A DNA stretch of 52,150 bases from Deltaproteobacteria bacterium (GTDB lineage: Bacteria > Desulfobacterota > Binatia > HRBIN30 > JACQVA1): assembly GCA_016178705.1 (NCBI GenBank), contig JACOST010000023.1, positions 1 through 52,150 on the forward strand. Direction: 5' to 3'. This document shows, in pieces, positions 16,389 through 24,540 of the stretch. The notes beneath the pieces were generated by a model. The model saw nothing but the letters and a program-made list of their open reading frames with translations. It made no database searches and had not been told where the DNA came from. Position 1 is the stretch's first letter; each line of letters begins with the position of its first letter. A program made the position numbers and the translations under genes.

Positions 16389-17251
16389 CGCCGCAAGAAC
16401 GTCCGAATCGAGCGCTCCACCGCGTCGGGTCGTTCCATGGGCACGAAGTGCGAGGCGCGCGCAATCGTTTTGGCGTGAACATTGGGCAGCAAGCTGGTCG
16501 CGGTGGTGAAGCTGCTGTCCGGAAACGCATCGCTGTTCTCCCCGCGTAAGATCAACACGGGAATGGAGACCTGCGGCAGGATCGCGAAGCCATCAATGCT
16601 CGCGGCGTGATCAAAGATCTGCGCCTCAATGGTTCCGGGACATTTCAATTCGATGTGGCCGTCGGGCCGCAACACGGTACCCTCTTCGATGTACGCCCAT
16701 AGCACGTCCTCGCGCCAAGTGTTGAACGGAGCGCGCGTCCGATACGAGTGAAACATCGAGGTGCGGCTCTCCCACACCATGCGGCGTTTGCGCGCGCGAT
16801 GCGCCAACGGGTTCTGAATGATCTGTCCGTCGGGCAGCTTCGGAACCAGGATCGGATCGATCAAGACGGCGCGCGAAATGGATCCGAGATGATGCGCGGC
16901 GCAATAGGCGATCGCGGTCGCGCCGGCCGAATGCCCCACGGCCGGAATGTGTTGCAGCCCGAGCGTCTCGATGAAGTGATGGAGATCCTCACCGAAGTGA
17001 TCCCAGCTGTAGCCCGATTCCGGCTTGCTGCTATCACCGTGGCCGCGTTGATCGATGGCGATCACGCGAAACGTTTGGCTGAGCAGCTGCGCGATCGGCT
17101 TCCATACGTACGCGTGGAAACCCGTACCATGCACCAGCAAGATCGGCGGTCCGCTGTTCTCCCACTCGAGGTAGTGGACCCGAATGCCGTTGCAGTTGAC
17201 GAATCGGTGCTGTGGGACGGCGCCGAGCAGCGCGTCACGGCGAGCAATCAT
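16385..17251 (-). CDS. Alpha/beta hydrolase
   Basis: 288 residues. It has the oxyanion-loop motif LLVHGTGFHAYVW, the nucleophile elbow GHSAGA (Ser within AVGHSAGATAIAYC), a likely acidic residue after strand 7 and the catalytic His in RASHFVPMERPDAVE near the C-terminus. DQRGHGDSSKP is the usual strand-4 loop. Length and order match epoxide-hydrolase/haloperoxidase-like members. First gene of a three-gene minus-strand unit with a VOC protein and a Pcs-like enzyme. It probably hydrolyses an ester or thioester of small size; the real substrate is unknown. Confidence 0.88.
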   Translation of the reverse strand: MIARRDALLGAVPQHRFVNCNGIRVHYLEWENSGPPILLVHGTGFHAYVWKPIAQLLSQTFRVIAIDQRGHGDSSKPESGYSWDHFGEDLHHFIETLGLQHIPAVGHSAGATAIAYCAAHHLGSISRAVLIDPILVPKLPDGQIIQNPLAHRARKRRMVWESRTSMFHSYRTRAPFNTWREDVLWAYIEEGTVLRPDGHIELKCPGTIEAQIFDHAASIDGFAILPQVSIPVLILRGENSDAFPDSSFTTATSLLPNVHAKTIARASHFVPMERPDAVERSIRTFLRR

Positions 17252-17427
17252 GGCGGAACAATTCCTGTCTTGTCCTGTCGTCTAGTCGGGTTCGCTGCCG
17301 TGGTGGCAGCGGAGCGCCCCCGGTGCAACTATGGTGCGCACGTTCATTCACTGCGAAGCGTCTATCTGCTGATAGCAAGCGGTCGGCGGTGCGGCAAGGT
17401 AGGCAACGACCCGGCAGCGAAAAAAAC

Positions 17428-17463
17428 AAAGCCCCGGACCGAAAACCCGGGCCGGGGCTTTGT
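17428..17463 (-). terminator. Rho-independent terminator of cspA
   Basis: CAAAGCCCCGG (17428-17438) pairs exactly with CCGGGGCTTTG (17453-17463). On the minus strand the stem is followed by a T-rich tract (the A7 run at 17421-17427). It begins 17 bases after the cspA stop, so it is well placed to end that transcript. Confidence 0.85.
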
Positions 17464-17480
17464 GCGATGCTACGACGCGC

Positions 17481-17681
17481 TCAGACCTTGTTCACATTGG
17501 TGGCCTGCAGGCCCTTCGGACCCTGCGTGATCTCGAACTCCACGCGCTGCCCCTCGTCGAGCGTGCGGAATCCTTGGCCTTGAATAGCCGAGTAGTGCAC
17601 AAACACGTCTTGGCCATCGTCCTTGGTGATGAACCCGTAGCCCTTCTGGCCGTTGAACCACTTCACCGTACCTTGCGGCAT
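17481..17681 (-). CDS. cspA: Cold-shock domain protein (CspA family)
   Basis: 66 residues, a complete cold-shock domain. RNP1 is KGYGFI and RNP2 is DVFVHYSAI, with the aromatic residues (Trp8, Phe9, Tyr, Phe) that stack on single-stranded RNA and DNA. It should act as an RNA chaperone in the cytoplasm. The ATG at 17681 follows AGGAGGGAGG. The gene has its own terminator and a promoter-like sequence about 160 bases upstream, so it is monocistronic with a long leader. The family is multi-copy in most genomes, so cold induction of this copy is not certain. Confidence 0.95.
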   Translation of the reverse strand: MPQGTVKWFNGQKGYGFITKDDGQDVFVHYSAIQGQGFRTLDEGQRVEFEITQGPKGLQATNVNKV

Positions 17682-17848
17682 GGCGCCCTCCCTCCTTTCT
17701 ACTACCGACTGATTACTCACAATCTTCCTAGTTTGAGGGAAAGCCCGGACGAAAGGTCTTAGCGGCCCCAATCGGACAGTCAGGCGACAGCCGCACCGCC
17801 ACCCCATTTACCTTCGTGTTCAGGAACATTCGCCTCGAAACGCGGGCG

Positions 17849-17878
17849 CATATAGCATGCACGTTGTCGCCGTCGCAA
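17849..17878 (-). promoter_or_regulatory. Candidate extended -10 promoter of cspA
   Basis: On the minus strand TTGCGA (17878-17873), an 18-base spacer and TATATG (17854-17849) preceded by TGC form an extended -10 promoter. Transcription would start near 17842, giving a leader of about 160 nucleotides, close to the long leaders of enteric cspA mRNAs. Confidence 0.4.
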
Positions 17879-17911
17879 CCGAAATCTTTGACGAAATCTC
17901 CAGGGCCGGAT

Positions 17912-17932
17912 GGGCCGCCGGCGGCCCTTTTT
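17912..17932. terminator. GC-rich palindrome with T-run downstream of lpxA
   Basis: GGGCCGCCGGCGGCCC (17912-17927) is a perfect palindrome followed on the plus strand by five T. It lies just after the lpxA stop. The T-run is on the wrong strand for lpxA, so for that gene it can only be a stem without U-tail. Confidence 0.35.
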
Positions 17933-17937
17933 CTACG

Positions 17938-18732
17938 TCAGTCCGAGTCTTCGACCGCGCCGGCGCGCGCACCGAAACAGACACCCCGGGTCGAGGCGCG
18001 GATGAACGCCAACAGCTCCTCGACTGCGGACGACTGGGGCGCGGCCGCGAGTTCGGCCACCGCCGTGCGCAGGTTGCCATGGGTGCGAAAGAGACGCACG
18101 AAGGCGCGCTGCAGCGCGCGCATCTCCTCGGCGCTAAAGCCCGCGCGCCGCAAACCGACGCGATTGAGCGTGCGCACGACGTGGGTGTGATCCATCAGAC
18201 AGAATGGTGGCACATCGCGGCTGGTACGCGACAGCCCGCGCAGCAGCGCCAAGCGGCCGATCCGCACAAATTGGTGAACGACGCAGTTGCCCGAAATGAA
18301 CACCCCGTCGCCCACCTCGACGTAGCCCGCCAATGTGGCCCCTGCCGCCAAGATCACGCGATGGCCGACGCGGCAATTGTGGGCGACGTGGGCGTGGTGC
18401 ATGAGGAAGTTGTCGTCGCCGATTTCCGTCGCCGAACCCGGCTTGGTGCCTCGTTGCACTTGGACGTGCTCGCGCACCACATTGCGATCGCCGATGCGCA
18501 AGAAACTCTCCTGCCCGCTGAACGCGAGATCTTCCGGCTCGACCCCGAGCGCCGCACCGGGGTGAATGACGTTGTCGGCGCCAATGGTCGTCATCCCCGT
18601 AAGGTACGCCTGCGCAATCACCCGCGTGCGCGGGCCGATGACCACCGGGCCGTCGATGACGCTGTAGGGACCAATCTCGGCGCTGGCGTCGATCTGCGCG
18701 CGCGGATCGATGATCGCAGTCGGATGGATCAC
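17938..18732 (-). CDS. lpxA: Acyl-ACP:UDP-N-acetylglucosamine O-acyltransferase
   Basis: 264 residues. Residues 1-190 are left-handed beta-helix hexapeptide repeats (IHPTAIIDPRAQIDASAEIG, IGDRNVVREHV, VGDGVFISG). The active-site stretch LMHHAHVAHNC contains His118, corresponding to the catalytic histidine of E. coli LpxA. After the helix comes the C-terminal alpha domain (RRAGFSAEEMRALQRAF). It transfers a 3-hydroxyacyl chain to UDP-GlcNAc, the first step of lipid A synthesis. It stands outside the usual lpxD-fabZ-lpxA-lpxB cluster and is accompanied only by yacG. The region after the helix (LLRGLSRTSRDVPPF) differs from enteric enzymes, so chain-length preference may differ. Confidence 0.85.
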   Translation of the reverse strand: MIHPTAIIDPRAQIDASAEIGPYSVIDGPVVIGPRTRVIAQAYLTGMTTIGADNVIHPGAALGVEPEDLAFSGQESFLRIGDRNVVREHVQVQRGTKPGSATEIGDDNFLMHHAHVAHNCRVGHRVILAAGATLAGYVEVGDGVFISGNCVVHQFVRIGRLALLRGLSRTSRDVPPFCLMDHTHVVRTLNRVGLRRAGFSAEEMRALQRAFVRLFRTHGNLRTAVAELAAAPQSSAVEELLAFIRASTRGVCFGARAGAVEDSD

Positions 18733-18783
18733 GAGCGCACACGCGGCAGTGATCGTTCAGGCCCTGCCTCCCGGCGAACCCTT

Positions 18784-18972
18784 TCACTCATCGTCGGTTC
18801 CGGAGCCGCCCTCCGACTCGTCGCCCGCCTGCGCACCGGGAACGCGATAGCGCTCGCCCAACCAGTTGCCCAGATCGATCATGCGACAGCGCTCCGAGCA
18901 GAACGGGCGCGCGGGGTTGTCGTCCCACGCACACTCCTGGTGGCAAATCGGGCAGCGCACGCTCCGCGGCAT
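18784..18972 (-). CDS. yacG: YacG family zinc protein (DNA gyrase inhibitor type)
   Basis: 62 residues from the ATG at 18972. The four zinc cysteines are arranged CPIC and FCSERC, followed by the family signature CRMIDLGNWLGERYRVP. The acidic tail (GDESEGGSGTDDE) is normal. In E. coli YacG binds the GyrB subunit and blocks DNA binding. Usual partners (coaE) are elsewhere in this window at 41337-41936. The 268 bases upstream of it, to the subtilase start, hold no gene I can support. Confidence 0.9.
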   Translation of the reverse strand: MPRSVRCPICHQECAWDDNPARPFCSERCRMIDLGNWLGERYRVPGAQAGDESEGGSGTDDE

Positions 18973-19240
18973 GGCGTCTATAAAGCGCAGCGCGGCGGCG
19001 GGGTCAAAGGGCGTAGCCGTCCGGTAAGCATCTGCCGTCAACTGCATCCGAATAGGCGGGCACTTCGTCAGAAGCCTGACAGCACAGCTCGCACACGACA
19101 TCGCGCGTGAATGCGAAGTGCGATGCGGTGTCGCGCAACTCGTGAGTGTCAACTTTTCCGCGCCGAGCACAGACCGCCAGCGCGATGACGAAACGCTCCC
19201 AGAGGTCGGGCGCGGCACGTCCGCTGCTCTGCGTAGGGGT

Positions 19241-20455
19241 ATGCGTCGGCGCGTATTCATCGCAATGCTGGCCCTGTTCTGCGGCGGCGCCGCGCACGCC
19301 CAATCATCTGCTCGGTTGCTGGTGCAAACGAAAGCGGGCGTGTCCGCCACCGAGCTACACGCGTTGTTCGGAGCGCACGGGTTGAGCCGCGTCCAACGCA
19401 TTCGGCGGATTCGTCTGCACGTGCTCGCCGCCGCACCCGCACGGCTGGCAGAGATCGAAGCCGTGTTACACGCCGACCCTCGCATCGCGTTCGTCGAACG
19501 CGATCGCGCCATCGCCCCGGCCATGCGGCCGACCGATCCGGTTTTTTCGCAGCAATATCACCTCGCGCGCATCGACTGTCTCGCTGCGTGGGACATAACG
19601 ATTGGCTCGGCCACCGCACCCATCGCGATTCTCGACAGCGGCGTCGACGCCACCCATCCCGATCTCGTGGGCAAACTCGTACTGGGCTTCAATCTCTACG
19701 ATCACAGCAGCGACACGCACGACGTGTCGGGTCACGGCACGATGGTGGCCGGGATCGCCGCCGCGGCGAGCAACAACGGGATCGGCGTCAGCGGTGTGGC
19801 GTGGGCGAACCCGATCATGCCGATTCGCGTCACCGACGAGGACGGCCTCGCCTATCTCTCGACCATCGCCAGCGGACTGGTGTGGGCCGCCGATCACGGC
19901 GCGCGGGTGGCGAACCTCAGCTTCGCCGTATTCGGCGCGCAGTCGATCAACGTGGCCGCGCAGTACTTTGCCGCCAAAGGTGGCGTCACGTTCGCCGCCG
20001 CTGGCAATGACGGCTTCACGCACGACGATGCGGCCAACCCGTGGGTCATTTCGGTTGCCGCGACGGATCAATCTGATCGCATCGCGACGTTCTCCAGCTC
20101 GGGCGCGTACGTCGATCTCGCCGCGCCGGGCGTGATGATCGCCACGACGGCGATGGGCGGTGGCTACGCCACCGTATCGGGCACGTCGTTCGCGAGTCCA
20201 GTGGCCGCCGGTGTCGCGGCATTGGTGCGGAGCGTGAATCCATCGCTGACATCGACGCAAGTGACCGACCTGCTCAAGGCCAACGCGGTCGATGTCGGCG
20301 ACGCCGGCTACGATTCGCACGCGGGATGGGGTCGAGTCGATGCGCTGAATGCCGTAGCCGCCGCCCGCGCGCTGGTCCCGCCACAGGACAGCGTGCGAAC
20401 GAAGTCGCGGCGCCTACGCCAGCGACACACGACTCTCAGTGATGGCGAGCTTTAG
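19241..20455 (+). CDS. Exported subtilisin-like serine protease (S8)
   Basis: 404 residues from the ATG at 19241. Residues 1-20 (RRRVFIAMLALFCGGAAHAQ) form a signal peptide ending AHA. Residues 25-90 form an inhibitor-I9-like propeptide. The catalytic domain has all parts: Asp in AILDSGVD (about 132), His in GHGTMVAGI (about 165), oxyanion Asn in AAAGND and Ser in GTSFASPVAAG (about 317). The protein should mature outside the inner membrane. The basic tail (RTKSRRLRQRH) may be removed. Its stop overlaps the convergent pabC stop by four bases. Confidence 0.93.
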   Translation: MRRRVFIAMLALFCGGAAHAQSSARLLVQTKAGVSATELHALFGAHGLSRVQRIRRIRLHVLAAAPARLAEIEAVLHADPRIAFVERDRAIAPAMRPTDPVFSQQYHLARIDCLAAWDITIGSATAPIAILDSGVDATHPDLVGKLVLGFNLYDHSSDTHDVSGHGTMVAGIAAAASNNGIGVSGVAWANPIMPIRVTDEDGLAYLSTIASGLVWAADHGARVANLSFAVFGAQSINVAAQYFAAKGGVTFAAAGNDGFTHDDAANPWVISVAATDQSDRIATFSSSGAYVDLAAPGVMIATTAMGGGYATVSGTSFASPVAAGVAALVRSVNPSLTSTQVTDLLKANAVDVGDAGYDSHAGWGRVDALNAVAAARALVPPQDSVRTKSRRLRQRHTTLSDGEL

Positions 20456-21336
20456 CTCGCCCGACCGACGCGCGCCCGATACCCGAGCTGGAGTTGCCGT
20501 GTCAGCGCGCCGCATCGCCCGTCAGCGATCGGCCGATTGTCGACGCGAACGATTGGCACGATCTCGACAACCGACGACGTACAGAAGGCTTCCTCAGCGG
20601 CCAGCAGCTCGCGCACCGGTACGCGGCACTCGCGGACCCGCAGCGTCAGTGTGCGGGCGAGGTCCATCACAAGTCGACGGGTCACACCGGGTAGAACCCC
20701 GGCGGTGCTATCGAGCGGCGGCGTGAGCAGCGCGCCGCGGCGCACGACAAACAAGTTGCTCGTCGTGCCTTCGGTCACATGACCGCGCGGCGTGACGTAC
20801 AACGCCTCGAACGCGTTGACGCGCTGGGCCTGCATGCGACCGAGAATCGCCGGGACGTAGTCGAGCGTCTTGTGCCCCGCCGTCGCGCCGGCGCGCGCGA
20901 ACGGAAGCAGCGTGACGCGCGCACCGCGCCGTTGCGCGCGAGCGACCTCGAGCCCAATCATCGTCGCCACGATCAGCACCGTGGGCGTCACGGCGGCGGG
21001 CGGCAGCAGGCCGGGGCGGCCCGGTCCGCGCGTCAGCGTAATGCGCACGGCGGCATCGCCATCGAGCAAGTCATTGCGCCGCAACAGGCGCTCGATCGCG
21101 CGCGACCAGTCGATCGACGGCACGGGAATACGGAGCCAGCGCGCACTCGCGCGCAGTCGGGCAAGATGCTCGCTCAGACCGAACAGGGCGCCACGATACG
21201 AGCGCATGGTTTCGAACAAGCCGTCGCCATAAAGGAAGCCGCGGTCGAATACGCTGACACGCGCACCGGCCGCCGGTACGACGTGGCCGTTCACGTAGAC
21301 AAAACCGACCGGTGCACGTGCCGACACGCCGCTCAC
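20452..21336 (-). CDS. pabC: Class IV aminotransferase, likely aminodeoxychorismate lyase
   Basis: 294 residues, fold type IV PLP enzyme. It contains SVFDRGFLYGDGLFETMR, the PLP-lysine region AGHKTLDYVPAILGRMQA, the conserved Glu in VTEGTTSNLF and the phosphate-binding PPLDSTAGVLPGVTR. Its start overlaps the stop of the pabB-like gene, which makes 4-amino-4-deoxychorismate, so cleavage of that to p-aminobenzoate and pyruvate for folate synthesis is the best call. Branched-chain or D-amino-acid transaminases share the fold and cannot be excluded on sequence alone. Confidence 0.8.
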   Translation of the reverse strand: MSGVSARAPVGFVYVNGHVVPAAGARVSVFDRGFLYGDGLFETMRSYRGALFGLSEHLARLRASARWLRIPVPSIDWSRAIERLLRRNDLLDGDAAVRITLTRGPGRPGLLPPAAVTPTVLIVATMIGLEVARAQRRGARVTLLPFARAGATAGHKTLDYVPAILGRMQAQRVNAFEALYVTPRGHVTEGTTSNLFVVRRGALLTPPLDSTAGVLPGVTRRLVMDLARTLTLRVRECRVPVRELLAAEEAFCTSSVVEIVPIVRVDNRPIADGRCGALTRQLQLGYRARVGRAS

Positions 21337-22700
21337 GCGGGACCACTCACGCCGCAGGCGGCGAAGAACGCGCGCGCCTTAAGCAGCGTCTCTTCGTACT
21401 CGCCGTCAGGATCGGAGTCGGCAACCACTGCGCCTCCGGCGTGGTAGGTCAACTGGCCGGCGCGTGCAACGGCCGTGCGGATCGCGATGTTGAACGTGCC
21501 ACGACCCTGGGCGTCGAGGAACCCGATCGCGCCGGTGTACACGCCACGCCGGACCGGTTCGAGCTCATCGATGATTTCCATGGCGCGAATCTTGGGCGCG
21601 CCAGTGATCGAGCCGCCGGGAAACGTCGCGCGCAGAATGTCGGCGAAGCTCGTGCCCGGTTGCAGCCGGCCGTGGATCTCGGACACCAGATGATGCAGCG
21701 TCGGGAACGACTGCACCGCCGCGAACGATCCAACCGTCACCGAGCCCGCCTGACACAGCCGGCCGAGGTCGTTGCGTTCGAGATCGACGATCATCACATG
21801 CTCGGCGCCGTCTTTGACCGACGCCCGCAGCGCCTGCGCGCTCGCCACGTCGGCCACGTTGTCGCAACCGCGCGCGCGCGTGCCCTTGATCGGCCATGTC
21901 GTAATCGATTCGGGCGTCAGTTGGAGAAAGCATTCCGGCGAATTGCTCACCACCGCGAAGTCGTCGCAGTCGAGGTAGGCGGCGTACGGCATCGGATGCT
22001 GCGCCTGCAGGCGCGCGAACAATTGCGGCGCGAGGCGGATAGCAGCCGCGGCCATGAACCGCTGCGCGAGGTTGACTTGATAGATATCCCCCGCCGCGAT
22101 GTAGGCGAGCGCGCGACGCACTGCCGCCACGTAGGCGGCGCGGGTGAAGTTCGAAGTGACGACCGTCGGCACCGCGGCTGGCGGCGCACCGACGCGGGTC
22201 TGCTGCGTGATCGCGCGGCCGACAGCGTTCAACGCGTCGTCGCTCAGGAATGCCGACGTGAGCAGCCACGACCGAGTGCGGTAGTCGTATAGCAGGGCCC
22301 AGTCGTACGCGGCACAGTCGAGCACCGGGAGCTGCTGATCATCCCGCGCGAGGCTGGGGAGACGCTCGATGCGATCCTTGAGGTCGTAGCTCAGCATCGC
22401 GACCAATCCACCGGCAAACGGCAACGGCGGGGCATCACGGGTACGTGCCGCGTGCGCGGCGCAAAAGCGTTCCAGCTGCGCGAGTGGATCGCTGTGCAGG
22501 TCGCGGTGTTGCTGGCCATCCGACCACTGCGCGACACCGGCCGCGTCGACACGCAAGGTTGCACTCGGATTGTGGCCGAAGATCGCGAACCCACTGCCCC
22601 AGGAGTCCGGGCCGGCACCGTCAAACAAAAACGGCCGCGACTGCCCGCCCGCCAACAAATCGAGCGGCGTACACGCGAGCCGGAGTTCTTGCGTCGGCAT
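21333..22700 (-). CDS. pabB: Aminodeoxychorismate synthase component I
   Basis: 455 residues of the anthranilate synthase component I family. The N-terminal domain (1-180) is followed by the chorismate-binding domain with GDIYQVNLAQRF, then PIKGTRARG whose Lys marks PabB rather than TrpE. EHVMIVDLERNDLGR, FPGGSITGAPKIRAMEIID and GAIGFLDAQGRGTFNIAIR complete it. It adds ammonia to chorismate and normally needs a PabA amidotransferase, which is not in this window. Translationally coupled to pabC downstream. Confidence 0.92.
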   Translation of the reverse strand: MPTQELRLACTPLDLLAGGQSRPFLFDGAGPDSWGSGFAIFGHNPSATLRVDAAGVAQWSDGQQHRDLHSDPLAQLERFCAAHAARTRDAPPLPFAGGLVAMLSYDLKDRIERLPSLARDDQQLPVLDCAAYDWALLYDYRTRSWLLTSAFLSDDALNAVGRAITQQTRVGAPPAAVPTVVTSNFTRAAYVAAVRRALAYIAAGDIYQVNLAQRFMAAAAIRLAPQLFARLQAQHPMPYAAYLDCDDFAVVSNSPECFLQLTPESITTWPIKGTRARGCDNVADVASAQALRASVKDGAEHVMIVDLERNDLGRLCQAGSVTVGSFAAVQSFPTLHHLVSEIHGRLQPGTSFADILRATFPGGSITGAPKIRAMEIIDELEPVRRGVYTGAIGFLDAQGRGTFNIAIRTAVARAGQLTYHAGGAVVADSDPDGEYEETLLKARAFFAACGVSGPA

Positions 22701-22880
22701 GCGATTCCTGCTTTTCCAGAAGCCACGTTCTTAGCCACCGGGTCGCGCGGTTGCAACAGCGGCCGGCGCGACGGATGTGGCATCGGCCGTGGCGTCGTCT
22801 CGTGTCTCGCGCTTCCATCAATCAATGCAAGTTGCAAACGCGATCGGTCCGGCAAACGTGCCTAGCATGAATGCGCGCGC

Positions 22881-23780
22881 ATGAACGCGTCGGTCAAATT
22901 GCTCGAGCGGGTATTGCCCGCCTCGGTCCATTTGCGCGTGGAGATCCCCGCCGACCATCCGTCGGCGACGATCCTCGGCAGCGAGCGGGCGGGATCGGGC
23001 ACGGTCGTCGACGCGAGCGGCTTGGTGCTCACCGCGCACTATCTCATCCTCGGCGCCGCGCGCATCGAGGTTACGCTGGCCGACGGGACCACACTCATCG
23101 GCGCCGTGGCCGCACATGACTTCGCCAGCGGCATCGCATTGGTGAAGGTCGACGCGAGTCAGTTACCCGCGATCTCCCTCACTCCATCGGCCACCGTGAG
23201 CCCAGGCGCCGACATCTTTCTCGTCGCCGCTGGTACCGACAACGCGCGTCGCGTCAGCACGGGCAGCGTGATGGCAATCGAACCGTTCGACGCCTATTGG
23301 GAGTACTGTCTCGATCACGCCATTTTGAGCACGGCGGTCAGCCCGGGGCTCGGTGGTGGTGCGATGTTCGATGCCCTTGGTCGCATGATCGGCGTCGTCT
23401 CGCTCGAGTTGAATCAGATCGGGCGCAGCACGCTGGCGATTCCCGCGGAGCACTTCCTTGATCACCGCGAAGAACTGCTGCGGCACGGCCGTCGCGTCAG
23501 CCGCCCGCCGCGCGCGTGGGCCGGCTTGTTTTGCTACAGCCTGCGCGAGCACATCGTCATCGCCGGCATCTTACCTGGTACACCCGCCGAAGCCGCAGGC
23601 CTCAACGCGGGCGATGTCGTGGTTACGCTCGACGGTCGCTTGATTGGTAGCCGGCGCGCGCTCTACGAACAGCTCTGGTCACATCGCCCCGGCGAGACCC
23701 TCGCATGTACCGTCATCCGCGACGGCAAAGCGCTACACTTGCGAGTCGAAACGGGCAATGCAGAGACGTTCTTTGGATAG
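22881..23780 (+). CDS. HtrA-like protein with degenerate catalytic triad and a PDZ domain
   Basis: 299 residues with the layout of an S1C/HtrA protein: trypsin-fold domain (about 15-185) then one PDZ domain (about 200-295, AGLFCYSL...IAGILPGTPAEAAGLNAGDVVVTLDG). His53 of the triad is kept in LTAHYLIL. The triad Asp is replaced by Gly84 (HDFASGIALVKV instead of DxxxDLAVLKV), and the nucleophile position reads PGLGGGA (Gly158) where active enzymes have GNSGGP. It should therefore not cleave peptides. No signal peptide is seen, so it is probably cytoplasmic. A binding, scaffold or sensor role through the PDZ domain is inferred. Confidence 0.85.
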   Translation: MNASVKLLERVLPASVHLRVEIPADHPSATILGSERAGSGTVVDASGLVLTAHYLILGAARIEVTLADGTTLIGAVAAHDFASGIALVKVDASQLPAISLTPSATVSPGADIFLVAAGTDNARRVSTGSVMAIEPFDAYWEYCLDHAILSTAVSPGLGGGAMFDALGRMIGVVSLELNQIGRSTLAIPAEHFLDHREELLRHGRRVSRPPRAWAGLFCYSLREHIVIAGILPGTPAEAAGLNAGDVVVTLDGRLIGSRRALYEQLWSHRPGETLACTVIRDGKALHLRVETGNAETFFG

Positions 23781-23793
23781 GTGCGGAGTCGGG

Positions 23794-24441
23794 CTACCGC
23801 GACATCTTCTCCATGATGTTGACGGCACGGTCTGCCGAGCGCGTGGCGGCGTCGCTGGCCGCGGCGGCTTGATCGGCGGCCACGGACGCCCGCTCGGCCG
23901 CCGCTTCCATGCGCAACACGATGGACTCGATGCTATCGGAAACTGAGGCCGCTGCCGCAACCGGCTTGGCCTCCATCGGCGCTTCCGGTTCCGGCCGTCT
24001 AAATTCCACCGGTTGCACCTCTGGGCTACGCGCGGGGGTCACTAGCGCCACGATGCGATCGCGCGTCTCGGGTTCCATGTATCCCTGATATTTGAGCACG
24101 CCGAGATCTTGCACGCCGGGCGAAACGATGGCGCGGCCGAATGCGATTTCGAGATTGCGCTCAAGATAGTAGATGTGGACTTCGTAATCTTCCCACGGGA
24201 TGTCCGGCTCGATCTCCTGCACCTCGGCATAGTCGGGCCAGCCGTAGTACTCCATGTAGTACCGGAGATCGCTGTCGCGCTTGCGCTCTCGATCGAGCGC
24301 GCGCGAGTCCATCACCTTCGGTTGACCGATCTCGATGATATACGGCCGATTCGGGGGCGTGACTCGGCGCACTTCCGGACCAATAGCCAGTGCCGCGGCC
24401 GGCACCAGAACGAGCCACATGATCGCCACGAGACGTTTCAT
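23794..24441 (-). CDS. Secreted protein with C-terminal alanine-rich helix, function unknown
   Basis: 215 residues from the ATG at 24441, which follows GGAGGG. Residues 1-19 form a signal peptide ending ALA. The middle part is acidic with many Tyr (LRYYMEYYGWPDYAEVQEIEP). The final 60 residues form a long helix of Ala, Asp, Glu and Ser (RMEAAAERASVAADQAAAAS), likely a coiled coil ending in MEKMSR. Probably periplasmic or envelope-associated. No family recognised. It follows the amino-sugar operon by 99 bases on the same strand but shows no functional link to it. Confidence 0.75.
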   Translation of the reverse strand: MKRLVAIMWLVLVPAAALAIGPEVRRVTPPNRPYIIEIGQPKVMDSRALDRERKRDSDLRYYMEYYGWPDYAEVQEIEPDIPWEDYEVHIYYLERNLEIAFGRAIVSPGVQDLGVLKYQGYMEPETRDRIVALVTPARSPEVQPVEFRRPEPEAPMEAKPVAAAASVSDSIESIVLRMEAAAERASVAADQAAAASDAATRSADRAVNIMEKMSR

Positions 24442-24540
24442 ACGCCCTCCATTCCCATCGCGCTCCCATCGCGTCTTCATCGCGCGAAGGCTACGGCAGG
24501 GTCGGCAGGTCGTCAAGCGCTATTTTCTACCCAAAAAATT

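Noticed and set aside
19004-19303. Minus-strand frame upstream of yacG ending in a Cys-rich segment
   Set aside because: It overlaps the start of the subtilase gene, lacks a usable start codon outside that overlap, and its third-base pattern is not convincing. The two CxxC-like pairs were the only reason to consider it.
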